A stretch of DNA of 64,000 nt. It comes from a virus. Shown in pieces: positions 43,218-51,235 of this stretch (position 1 is its first letter; every line of letters starts with the position of its first letter). The stretch lies in IMG/VR virus record IMGVR_UViG_3300042452_000984, positions 1 to 64,000 of that record, one strand, 5' to 3'. Made by a program: the position numbers and the translations under genes. The notes under the pieces were generated by a model. It ran no database searches. It had not been told where the DNA came from and saw only the letters and a list, made by a program, of their open reading frames with translations.

Positions 43218-43961
43218 ATGCTAGTCCTTGAAATTACTGAGAACACGGTCCTAAAGCCAGGGCCGGAGCAAGCGATCGCCTACGATAAGGCAGCGACAGT
43301 GAATATCGGCAAAAGGCGATCGTTCCCGCTGTTGGCTTATCAGTTATTGCACGGCCATGTGCATTTCACCATCGACCCAAAACGGTTTGACTTGGTGAGC
43401 CTGCACCCGAGCGGCAGAAATACTTGGTGGGTATATGCGGGACACGCCAGCGATCCATCAGGGTTTGGTTCAGGCAATGATCCCAAGGATGAACCCCCGA
43501 CTCGCCGGGACGGCCATCGAATTATCCTACCAGGGTTTGAGAACGACTGCTCCAGTACTCAGCCGATCTCGTCAAAAGCGCCTAACTTCACCTGGGGTGA
43601 AGCGCTCCATGTTGCCGCCGATGGTAGCTACCGGCACCCTGAAAATGCCTCCGTGGTGTACGGCATCATTCGGGTGGCGGAGGTGATGCAGGACATTCGG
43701 GAGCGGTTTAAGCGGCCCATCAAGATCAACTCTTGGTATCGGGACCCGGCTACTAATGCCCGCGTGGGGGGCGCTCGTTTTTCTACCCACATGAAAGGCC
43801 ATGCGGTGGACTTTAATATCCCTGGGCTGTCCCTGGCGGACATTTATAACGAGTTGGATCATTGGTGGGGTGGCCAAGGTGGGCTTGCCCGGGGTAATGG
43901 GTTTATTCATATCGACTGCCGTGGCAGCCGTGCCCGGTGGGACTACCCTGGGGTTAGGTAG
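43218..43961 (+). CDS. Endolysin, M15-type peptidase
   Basis: 247 residues with AGGAG upstream. The C-terminal domain has the M15 (D-Ala-D-Ala carboxypeptidase / L,D-endopeptidase) zinc signature: INSWYRDPATNARVGGA, STHMKGHAVDFNIP (first His and Asp ligands) and NGFIHIDCRG (last His). This cuts cross-link peptides of peptidoglycan. The N-terminal 120 residues hold a separate domain, possibly cell-wall binding. It sits in the tail module rather than next to an obvious holin, so it may act as endolysin or as a tail-associated lysin. Confidence 0.85.
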   Translation: MLVLEITENTVLKPGPEQAIAYDKAATVNIGKRRSFPLLAYQLLHGHVHFTIDPKRFDLVSLHPSGRNTWWVYAGHASDPSGFGSGNDPKDEPPTRRDGHRIILPGFENDCSSTQPISSKAPNFTWGEALHVAADGSYRHPENASVVYGIIRVAEVMQDIRERFKRPIKINSWYRDPATNARVGGARFSTHMKGHAVDFNIPGLSLADIYNELDHWWGGQGGLARGNGFIHIDCRGSRARWDYPGVR

Positions 43962-43963
43962 CT

Positions 43964-44767
43964 ATGAAAATTTATACCCTTGCCGGGGTGCCCTATATCC
44001 CAGTGGTGACCGCTGGGGGCATTGTCCTAAGGAAAGCGGGACGACGGCACCAAGTGTCGCCAGGGCAGTTAGAGTTATTTGACACCCAACACCAGCAGGG
44101 CGAAACCCGCACCAACCAAGCGGGCCACCAGGAGGTGCTGCAAGAGGGGCGGTGGCACCTCGCTAACAGGACTGGACAGCCACAGCAGCAGCCAACAAAG
44201 AATCCTGCCACAATGCGATGGCACGTTACAGCGGCAGGAGATTTAATCCGGGAGAAAGGCTTTCAAGTTGGGCTTGGCGGTGGAGCGGGCGGTCCTCTGT
44301 CCGGCAAAGGCATTTCAGTTTGGAAAGACAAACAAAAGGCAGATCAATTTCACAAGCAAATGCAAGAACTTGAAGACATAAGGTCTTCGGGTGATCCATT
44401 AAAAGCGGCAGAAGCTGCCACCAACCAGCCAATTAGCTTAACTGACGGTATGGCAGGGCTGTGGGCTGGAAAGTTAGGACGCGCACTAGACTCCCGAGAA
44501 CGTGCAATCATTCATGCTCAGTCGCTACTCAGCCCATACATACCGCCTGACTCGTTCTTTGGAGATGGGCCAAGGAGAAAATTTGAAAATCTCGCCGTCC
44601 ATGTTTCCTCTGAGTCGCAAGAAAATAGCGATGGATGGGTTAATGATGACGAAGAATTGCATAGTCCTGAAAAGGTAAAGCTGGCACAACCGCAGCAGCC
44701 AACGCTCACCATAGAAGGACTCCATGCTCTACGCCAACAAGTTGCCCAGGAGTTAGCTAGTGGATAA
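43964..44767 (+). CDS. Module-bearing protein with clamp motif, 267 residues
   Basis: The first 70 residues are the clearest copy of the recurrent module: IYTLAGVPYIPV, GGIVLRKAGRRHQVSPGQ, QLELF at 35-39 (clamp-type pentapeptide), GETRTNQAGHQEVL and GRWHLAN. The remainder (from about residue 85) is unrelated to the other module proteins, more A+T-rich in DNA, and has helical KDKQKADQFHKQMQELEDI and a C-terminal IEGLHALRQQVAQEL. Payload function unknown. GTG of the next gene overlaps its end by 8 bases. Confidence 0.75.
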   Translation: MKIYTLAGVPYIPVVTAGGIVLRKAGRRHQVSPGQLELFDTQHQQGETRTNQAGHQEVLQEGRWHLANRTGQPQQQPTKNPATMRWHVTAAGDLIREKGFQVGLGGGAGGPLSGKGISVWKDKQKADQFHKQMQELEDIRSSGDPLKAAEAATNQPISLTDGMAGLWAGKLGRALDSRERAIIHAQSLLSPYIPPDSFFGDGPRRKFENLAVHVSSESQENSDGWVNDDEELHSPEKVKLAQPQQPTLTIEGLHALRQQVAQELASG

Positions 44768-45017
44768 ATCCCACATCGATCGCGCCTGTCAGTGGTACAT
44801 CGACAACCGCGACCTCATCCGCACCATGCTACCGCTGGAGTTGCGCCACCCCAATGGCCAAAGCCTTAGCCTATACCCGGCCAATTGGGATATTACCTAC
44901 TGGGTAACCCGTTGGCAGGAGAACCGGCTAGCTACCAGCGACGCGGAGCAACTTATCTGTGCCCAGTTGCGACCCTTGTTTGACGTGGTGCGCGATCGCC
45001 GGGTGAGCCATGGTTAG
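44760..45017 (+). CDS. Small tail-module protein, 85 residues
   Basis: GTG start at 44760 overlapping the upstream gene, and its stop overlaps the hub gene start by 8 bases. Trp-rich, mostly helical (ACQWYIDNRDLIRTML, WDITYWVTRWQENRL). Unrecognised. Confidence 0.65.
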   Translation: MDKSHIDRACQWYIDNRDLIRTMLPLELRHPNGQSLSLYPANWDITYWVTRWQENRLATSDAEQLICAQLRPLFDVVRDRRVSHG

Positions 45018-46740
45018 AACCATTGGCATTTACAATCCCGCTGGCATGGGTGTCACCTCTGGCCATGAGTCCACGGTGCGTTTTGACCTGCGGATTATGA
45101 CCCGCACCGGGGAGACCGTGGTGGACTTTGGCGAGTTTAAGGACTTGCTCAGCTACAACGACACCCTGAGCGTCGAAAGCCCTGCCGGTAGCTGGAACCT
45201 AAAGATGCGATCGCGGCTTGACAATGAAACGCTCCTAAAGCGCATCCATCCAGGCATGGTGATCGAAGTCTACGCCTCTCGCAACCAGGACCCGTTGACC
45301 AACGTAGAAGCATTTGTCCCCCAGGACCCGGACACTAACCCGGTGGTATTCCAGACCGCTGATGGCAGTGGCTCTAACTTGAGTGATGCCTACGCGCCTG
45401 CCAATGGCCAACCTAAGCCACCCCCTGAGCCCGACTGGGAAGATTACCTAGACAAGGCACCCTACCTACTGATGCGTGGCATTACTAGCGCCTACGGACG
45501 GTCCTCAGCGGTAATGGGAGGCGGTGGGGCGGAGACTACCCTAACCTTATCGGGTGAGTCCTACGGCGCCATCTACCGCAATGCCCAAGTACTTACCGAC
45601 ACCAACGCGCCTACGTCCCTAGGGCGATCGCTGGAGGTACGGTTCCAGACCGTTGATGTCAATACTGTCGTTCCCATCTATTACGGCATCCTGCGCCACT
45701 GGGTAGAACAATTCTGGTTTGACCCAAGCGACGGGCAAGGTGAAACCGGCTGGGAGGCTAGAACCCGACCAATCCCGATCCCGCCGGACGTATTCGCCAG
45801 GATTGCCAACGAGGGCAGCGCCTGGAGTGCGCTTCAGTACCTAACCGTCAATGGCATCTTTCAAATGTTTGTGGACCATACCGGCGCGATCGTGTGGGAA
45901 AAGCTACCTTACTCCGGCAAGTGTCAGACGGTGCTGGATTCGGAATACCTGAAATGGAGCGATCGCCCGCTACGCAACTGGGAAGACCTACCCTTTGTCC
46001 AGTGTCCATCGTCTAGCATCATCGCCTGGGCGGACAGGCTATCCTGCGATCGCATTGCTAACTATGTTCGTTGTACCCTCCAGGGGCAGATGGGCGCCTC
46101 CGCCGGTGATACCGCCATGGATGCAGGCCAGTGCTACAACATGGGCAGCATCAAGCAGTATGGCGGGCCGCGCAAGATGGAAATCGCTATCCCTGCTAGG
46201 CTTGCCAATAGCGGTAACAAAGATATTGACATAGAGCGAGACGGACGGGCTAGCACGTTTATGGACCTGATCGCCCTCGAAGTCATCCGCTGGTACGATC
46301 GCCCGGTGCAGCGTTGCACCCTATCGGTACGGGGTGAGCCGGGCTGGCGCATTAATACCTGTGTGGAGGTGACAGAGAACTGGCATAACCCCGAGGCGGT
46401 GCCAGGACAGTACTTAATCCTTAGCCGTAGCCATAGCATCGAGCTAGCTACTGGCAGCTGGACAACTCAACTAGAATGTATCCGCGATCGGCGCAATCGT
46501 TACCTGGGCGCCGGGCTAACCGAAGACCGGGACCAGCTAGGCGGCGAGGGGGAGGTAAACCCAGAACGCGCCTCCGGGCCAGTATCGACCGATGAGGAGC
46601 TAGAGGACTTTATCAGCCCCATCGAGCCTGACTTTTACTACTGGTATAACCGCAAGGGCAACAAGATGGAAGCGATCGGCGGGGCGGAAGAGTATAACGC
46701 GCTGATTCAGGAGTATTTGCCGGAAGAATGCAAGAGCTAA
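45010..46740 (+). CDS. Baseplate hub protein, gpD/XkdQ-like
   Basis: 576 residues. Opens with a beta-barrel pattern typical of hub proteins (FGEFKDLLSYNDTLSVESPAGSWNLKM) and HPGMVIEVYASR, then YLLMRGITSAYGRSSAVMG and LTLSGESYGAIY, the order found in XkdQ/gp27-type hubs. A second barrel, WRINTCVEVTENW and GQYLILSRSHSIELATGSW, is near the C-terminus. It lies directly before the spike gene, with a 13-base overlap. Confidence 0.8.
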   Translation: MVRTIGIYNPAGMGVTSGHESTVRFDLRIMTRTGETVVDFGEFKDLLSYNDTLSVESPAGSWNLKMRSRLDNETLLKRIHPGMVIEVYASRNQDPLTNVEAFVPQDPDTNPVVFQTADGSGSNLSDAYAPANGQPKPPPEPDWEDYLDKAPYLLMRGITSAYGRSSAVMGGGGAETTLTLSGESYGAIYRNAQVLTDTNAPTSLGRSLEVRFQTVDVNTVVPIYYGILRHWVEQFWFDPSDGQGETGWEARTRPIPIPPDVFARIANEGSAWSALQYLTVNGIFQMFVDHTGAIVWEKLPYSGKCQTVLDSEYLKWSDRPLRNWEDLPFVQCPSSSIIAWADRLSCDRIANYVRCTLQGQMGASAGDTAMDAGQCYNMGSIKQYGGPRKMEIAIPARLANSGNKDIDIERDGRASTFMDLIALEVIRWYDRPVQRCTLSVRGEPGWRINTCVEVTENWHNPEAVPGQYLILSRSHSIELATGSWTTQLECIRDRRNRYLGAGLTEDRDQLGGEGEVNPERASGPVSTDEELEDFISPIEPDFYYWYNRKGNKMEAIGGAEEYNALIQEYLPEECKS

Positions 46741-47378
46741 ATCGCTGGTATCGGGTGCTAACCTATGACCCGATCGCTCAGACCTGTGTGCTAGCGCCTG
46801 CTAGTCAGCATCAGTCAGGCATCATCTATGACGTACCCATCCTAGCCTGGGGCGGCAATTGGCAGGACCAAAAGCGCGTCCCATTGCAGCTTACCCAACC
46901 GGTTGACCCGGGCGCCTGGGGCAGTAGCGACCAGGGGCCACGCTGGGGGGTAGCCTTCCCGGTGCAGCAGGGCGACCTAGCCAAGGTGGAGTACCTAGAC
47001 GGCGCCGCCGTAGTGACGGGCTTTGCCAAAGGTATTCTTGGTAGCCAAGGACCGGCGATCGCGGCTGAGGAGCAGGGCGAATCCATCGAGGACCGCTTTG
47101 ACCTATTGCTACCCTCCGGCGCATGGGCGCGATCGCTAGGCGATGGTAGCTGGGTGCTAAGTACTGGCCCGGTGGGTAACCCCGCCGCCCAAATTACCCT
47201 AGCCGCTGATGGGACGATCACCCTAAACGGCAGCGCCTTGGTGATCAATACGCCCACTATCACCGTCAATGGCCAGACCAACTTTACTGAGGCAGGGCAG
47301 GCGATCAACGGCAAGGAGATCGCGGTGGTTGGTGCTGTTGATAGCGCTGGGCACCCGCTGACGGGCTCTAATCAATAA
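46728..47378 (+). CDS. Baseplate spike protein, gpV-like
   Basis: 216 residues. An N-terminal OB-type barrel (RWGVAFPVQQGDLAKVEYLDGAAV) is followed by LPSGAWARSLGDGSWVLSTG and short beta repeats TLAADGTITLNGSALVI, NTPTITVNGQTNF, as in P2 gpV/Mu gp45-like membrane-piercing spikes. No HxH iron-binding tip is visible, so the tip may be another protein. Confidence 0.8.
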   Translation: MQELNRWYRVLTYDPIAQTCVLAPASQHQSGIIYDVPILAWGGNWQDQKRVPLQLTQPVDPGAWGSSDQGPRWGVAFPVQQGDLAKVEYLDGAAVVTGFAKGILGSQGPAIAAEEQGESIEDRFDLLLPSGAWARSLGDGSWVLSTGPVGNPAAQITLAADGTITLNGSALVINTPTITVNGQTNFTEAGQAINGKEIAVVGAVDSAGHPLTGSNQ

Positions 47379-47390
47379 AAAAGCCCAGCG
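47345..47390 (+). terminator. Weak terminator-like inverted repeat
   Basis: CGCTGGGC (47345-47352) pairs with GCCCAGCG (47383-47390) around a 30-base loop at the end of the spike gene; A-run 47377-47382 precedes the right arm. Not a typical intrinsic terminator. Confidence 0.3.
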
Positions 47391-47451
47391 TTTAGCCGGG
47401 CCACTGTCCTCTTTTCCAATCATGCTGCCCCCACTATAGCCGAGGTATTCC

Positions 47452-47850
47452 ATGCTCAAATCATTCCTGATCGGACTACTCAAGACCGTCATCAATACCG
47501 ATGAATTTCGCGCTGTCATTGCCGATGGCGTCAAAAGCGCGATCGCATCTAGCCGCACCACTGCTAGCTTTGCCGACAAGGCAAACGAGATCGTTGGCGT
47601 GACCTCCGTCCGCTATGACGCGCTAGGGCTCAAGGGTAAATTGCTGAAGGGCTACCTGCTGCAATTGCTAAAAGAGCTTGCCAACGAAAGCCCTGCGATC
47701 GCGACGGGGTTACGCCATGGTGAGCCTTACCTAAAAGCAGTGCTTGACGGCATCAGCCCGGACGAGATCGCCACCGTCAGCATGTCGTTGTATAGCTTTC
47801 TGAAAATCCAGGCGATCAAGGTGGCTAAGGAGCAAGGGTTAGCTGAGTGA
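47452..47850 (+). CDS. Unrecognised helical protein, 132 residues
   Basis: Begins after a 73-base gap and overlaps the next GTG start by 4 bases. Helical throughout with a hydrophobic N-terminus (LKSFLIGLLKTVI) and KLLKGYLLQLLKELA. Some similarity in character to phage tail tip or baseplate accessory proteins; no family recognised. Confidence 0.7.
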   Translation: MLKSFLIGLLKTVINTDEFRAVIADGVKSAIASSRTTASFADKANEIVGVTSVRYDALGLKGKLLKGYLLQLLKELANESPAIATGLRHGEPYLKAVLDGISPDEIATVSMSLYSFLKIQAIKVAKEQGLAE

Positions 47851-49040
47851 GTAAGAGCGATCGCGCCCGTTATGCCAGGGCAAACCATATTTTCTTTCGG
47901 CACGTTGGCCAGGAAACCAAGGACGTTTACTTTCGCGTAAACCCCCAGGCGATCCGTGTGCAACAGCAAAGTAAGGGTTCAGTAGTTGATACCCTGGGCG
48001 GGTACTTCAGAGAAATTCTGTACTCTGAAGACCCGCAGCGTAATGGGTTGATGCTACCGGACCTGACGATTGAATGTGACACCGGCGCGGGCTACCGCAA
48101 GGAGTTACAAAAGCTGGAATGGATATGGCGCAACCACGGCACGCCCAAGGAGGATGGCTCCCCGGCGGATACCTACTTTATGGACATGGCGGACGAGGAT
48201 ACGCTTTGGTTTGATGGGGCAACGCCCACTAACCCGTGGACCGATGGCGGCATTGGTGCAGGGCTCCCCCAGGGGACTGACCCAACGCCGCCCACCAACC
48301 CCGGGCTAACCCAGGCGCAACTACAAAAGGCGGTGGACCTAAAGCGGCAGTACAAGAGCAGCATCGCCAAGACCCTCAAGGGTAGTCGCTTTGTACCCCG
48401 GTGCTATCGCATTGAAATCCTTAGCTTTGCCTGGGATGAATCGGTGCAAGACCCTTACCGCATTCGGTTTAACTTTCGGTGCAAGATCCTCAAGGATGAA
48501 TTTTGGCAAGTAGATCAACCCCTGGCTGAAGGCACCGCAGTACAACCGCTCGAAGAATGGACTGATGGCGGCATCGGGCCGACCAAAGCGCCCATTGGCG
48601 ACAAGGGCAAAATGGTAGAAGAGGCGCTTAAGAAAAGTACCGACTTCCCCCTGAACCCCGCCGCCCAGGTAGCATTGATCCGAACCACCCTAGGCTTGCT
48701 GCCTGGCAACGTAGGCGCGATCGTGACGCCCTTAATCAATACGGTGATGGACTCCGTTGGACTAGGGGAAACCCAGATGCTTGCCAATGCCATGGAGCAG
48801 GGCTGGAGCGCCTATGACCCCGAGTTAGGGCAACGGCTCTATTGGCGCTCTGAATTTTCAGGTGTTCAGGCCACCCAAAATATGACTGAGCAACTAAAAA
48901 ATGTTTACCCGGCCCTCCCCGCCTCCGTGCAGGCGGTACTGAGTCAGACGGGGATGCAGGTGGGGCCATGGTCGCCGGCGGCGGTGGATGGGCTATCAGC
49001 AGCGGTGCAGACGCTTAGCATTTTGGGAGTCAAAATCTAA
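47847..49040 (+). CDS. Baseplate/tail protein, 397 residues
   Basis: GTG start in a GTGA overlap; its stop overlaps the LysM gene by TAATG. Contains VYFRVNPQAIRVQQQSKGS, YFREILYSEDPQRNGLMLPDLTIE and RIEILSFAWDESVQDPYRIRFNF, a pattern of phage baseplate proteins that feed into LysM-type adaptors. A duplicated WTDGGIG near 131 and 233 flanks an insertion. Exact role uncertain. Confidence 0.65.
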   Translation: MSKSDRARYARANHIFFRHVGQETKDVYFRVNPQAIRVQQQSKGSVVDTLGGYFREILYSEDPQRNGLMLPDLTIECDTGAGYRKELQKLEWIWRNHGTPKEDGSPADTYFMDMADEDTLWFDGATPTNPWTDGGIGAGLPQGTDPTPPTNPGLTQAQLQKAVDLKRQYKSSIAKTLKGSRFVPRCYRIEILSFAWDESVQDPYRIRFNFRCKILKDEFWQVDQPLAEGTAVQPLEEWTDGGIGPTKAPIGDKGKMVEEALKKSTDFPLNPAAQVALIRTTLGLLPGNVGAIVTPLINTVMDSVGLGETQMLANAMEQGWSAYDPELGQRLYWRSEFSGVQATQNMTEQLKNVYPALPASVQAVLSQTGMQVGPWSPAAVDGLSAAVQTLSILGVKI

Positions 49041-49369
49041 TGCCCCTCCTTCTCCCTAGCGAATATTCCCCGGAAGCCTTGATGGCCGATATACCTTTGC
49101 AACGGGCCGCCGTAAACCAGCTAACCATGCAGGTAGTCGCCCTTGATGAAGGCATCAACCTACCCATCTCGCCCACCGTTGGCCCAACCCGCCAGGGTGT
49201 ACGCCAGTACGAGGTAGGCACCTTTGAAACGCTCCCCACGATCGCGGCTAAGGTGTACGGTTCCCCCGACCGATGGACTGCGATCGCGGCGGCGAATGGG
49301 CTTAGCTATCCGTACATTGTCACCCCTGGCCAGTTGCTAACCCTACCGGAGCTACCCGTCGATGGCTGA
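49040..49369 (+). CDS. LysM-like baseplate wedge protein (gp53/gpX type)
   Basis: 109 residues. The C-terminal half is a LysM-like unit: YEVGTFETLPTIAAKVYGS, PDRWTAIAAANGLSYPYIV, TPGQLLTLPEL. Small LysM proteins before the gp25-like gene are standard in contractile baseplates, where they join hub and wedge. Confidence 0.85.
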   Translation: MPLLLPSEYSPEALMADIPLQRAAVNQLTMQVVALDEGINLPISPTVGPTRQGVRQYEVGTFETLPTIAAKVYGSPDRWTAIAAANGLSYPYIVTPGQLLTLPELPVDG

Positions 49370-49796
49370 TGTGATTGAGTCGATCTTTGGCAGCGACATT
49401 GCCTTTGATGCTTCGCCCGGGCTAACCGATGCGATCGCCAGTAGCACGGAGACGGACCTAGCCTACCGGGTGGGGGTACTGAGCCTGCGGGAGGAGATCG
49501 AGCGGCTATTTATGACCCCCAAAGGTAGCTTTGTCGATGATCCGACCTACGGCATCGACTGGGGGTTAATTGGCACCAACTTTGACCCACGGGTAAGCCT
49601 GGGGATGGCCCGACTAGCGGCCCTCAATGCACTCCAACACCCTAGCTTTAGAACCCGCTTTAGGGTGCGGCAACTGGAGACCGACTATAGCTTCCAGACG
49701 CCTAATGCTATCTACGTCTACGGACTACTAGAGGTATTTGGCTTTAGCGGTGCCGCATTTCAGTTCGGACCGATCGCCCTTCAACTCATGGGATAG
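49362..49796 (+). CDS. Baseplate wedge protein, gp25/GPW-like
   Basis: 144 residues. VGVLSLREEIERLFMTPKGSF and DPTYGIDWGLIGTNFD are the conserved gp25 core (the EIERL...KG-F-DP-YG pattern), followed by a helix-strand end. gp25-like proteins start sheath polymerisation. Overlaps the upstream gene by 8 bases. Confidence 0.88.
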   Translation: MADVIESIFGSDIAFDASPGLTDAIASSTETDLAYRVGVLSLREEIERLFMTPKGSFVDDPTYGIDWGLIGTNFDPRVSLGMARLAALNALQHPSFRTRFRVRQLETDYSFQTPNAIYVYGLLEVFGFSGAAFQFGPIALQLMG

Positions 49797-49798
49797 CT

Positions 49799-51154
49799 AT
49801 GGCTGACAATGTACGGTTTCTCACCTGGCAGGAAGTATTGGACCAGATGCTATCCTTCCTGCCACCCCAATGGCGTGCCAACTTTACCGGCAAGCTATTT
49901 AAGCGCCTCCTGGTGGCCTTCAGCCTATCGATGGAGGGATTATATGGGTTTCTCTCCCACGTGCTGCGGATGAGCATCCTAGCCACCAGTGAAGGGCAGT
50001 GGCTCAGGCAATTGGTAGCAGGCTTTGGCATGAGCGCCAATGCGGGCATTGCAGCGGTGGCGGCGGTGCGCTTTGAACGCTACGGGGCGACAACAACCGC
50101 GGTTACCATCCCTGTGGGGACGGCGGTACAAACCAGTGGTGGGCTTGTCTTTACCACCAATTCATCGGCAACGCTGGCGATCGCTCAAAGCTCGACCTTG
50201 GTAATTTGCACCTGTAGCCAGCCAGGGACGGTGGGCAATGTGGTTGGGGGCAGCATCAACGCGCTGCGATCGCCGATTGTGGGTATTGACAACGTGATAA
50301 ACCTGGACCCGGCGGTGGGTGGTGCCGACCCGGAGGCGGACGCGTCGATTAAGGCCAGGGTGCCCCAGCATTTAGCAATGTTGCACCGGGCCACCATACC
50401 AGCCACCGAGGCGGCAATCCTGGGCCAGCCCGCGTTATTCCCGTCGGTGGTGAGCTTTATCACTGAACGGCGATCGGACCTACCCGGCTACGTGCGAGGG
50501 GTGCTAGCCGATGCCAGCGGCGGCGACCTATTTCGCCCAGGCACCTGGCAAACGACGGACCTACCCGGCACCTATTACGTGGTGACCAGTCAAACGCCCC
50601 AGGGGTTAATCGAGGCGGGTTGGCCCTGCAAGCGCTTTGGTGTGGTTAGCCAAACCACCGACGGCAGGGAGCAATGGAACCCGTCTGACTCAGCGGTGAC
50701 CGTCTCCCAGGGTAATTACCGATGGTTCTATGACACCAGTAACAGCCGCCTCTATGCCCGGGGAAATGGCGGCAACTTGAATAGCCTGGAGATGGTGATC
50801 TACGCGGGGGTGGTATGGCAGGCGGTGCAGGAGCTAGAAACCAAATGGGTAGCGGCAGGGGTTGGGGTTGATGTGATCGTCCCCACCACCAGCCGGGTTG
50901 CCTTTATCCTGTCCTATGCCCTAGAACCTGGCTACACCGCCAGCACCGTAGAGGCTGCCCTGGCCGCTGCGGTCAATAGCTACGTTGGCACCCTGCGGAT
51001 GGGCCAAACCTTAGAGGTAGAGGCACTCTATGGTGTCCTAGGCGGCGTCCCCGGTGCCGGTGGCATATTGCTGATCTCGCCTGCCACCAACGTGACGGTG
51101 GAGCGCGGCTACATTATCCGGGTGGCATCGGTGCAAGTTATCAGACGAGGTTAA
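49799..51154 (+). CDS. Baseplate J-like protein
   Basis: 451 residues. ATSEGQWLRQLVAGFGM, then RFERYGATTTAVTIPVGTAVQT, ACxQPGTVGNV-like CTCSQPGTVGNVVGG and ADPEADASIKARVPQ are the conserved blocks of Baseplate_J proteins; RATIPATEAAIL follows. Forms the inner baseplate wedge with gp25- and I-like neighbours. Confidence 0.9.
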   Translation: MADNVRFLTWQEVLDQMLSFLPPQWRANFTGKLFKRLLVAFSLSMEGLYGFLSHVLRMSILATSEGQWLRQLVAGFGMSANAGIAAVAAVRFERYGATTTAVTIPVGTAVQTSGGLVFTTNSSATLAIAQSSTLVICTCSQPGTVGNVVGGSINALRSPIVGIDNVINLDPAVGGADPEADASIKARVPQHLAMLHRATIPATEAAILGQPALFPSVVSFITERRSDLPGYVRGVLADASGGDLFRPGTWQTTDLPGTYYVVTSQTPQGLIEAGWPCKRFGVVSQTTDGREQWNPSDSAVTVSQGNYRWFYDTSNSRLYARGNGGNLNSLEMVIYAGVVWQAVQELETKWVAAGVGVDVIVPTTSRVAFILSYALEPGYTASTVEAALAAAVNSYVGTLRMGQTLEVEALYGVLGGVPGAGGILLISPATNVTVERGYIIRVASVQVIRRG

Positions 51155-51206
51155 CCACCGCGAACCCCGTTAAAATAGGCAGTAAATTGCGCTCTTTATC
51201 TCCTTC

Positions 51207-51235
51207 GGGTTCTGCCATTGGCGGAACCCATTTTT
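51207..51235 (+). terminator. Terminator-like hairpin abutting a start codon
   Basis: GGGTTCTGCC (51207-51216), ATT loop, GGCGGAACCC (51220-51229), then ATTTTT directly followed by the ATG at 51236. It may end transcripts of the J gene or control entry into the fibre genes; the sequence TAAAATAGGCAGTAAATT (51172-51189) upstream may be a promoter element. Confidence 0.6.
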
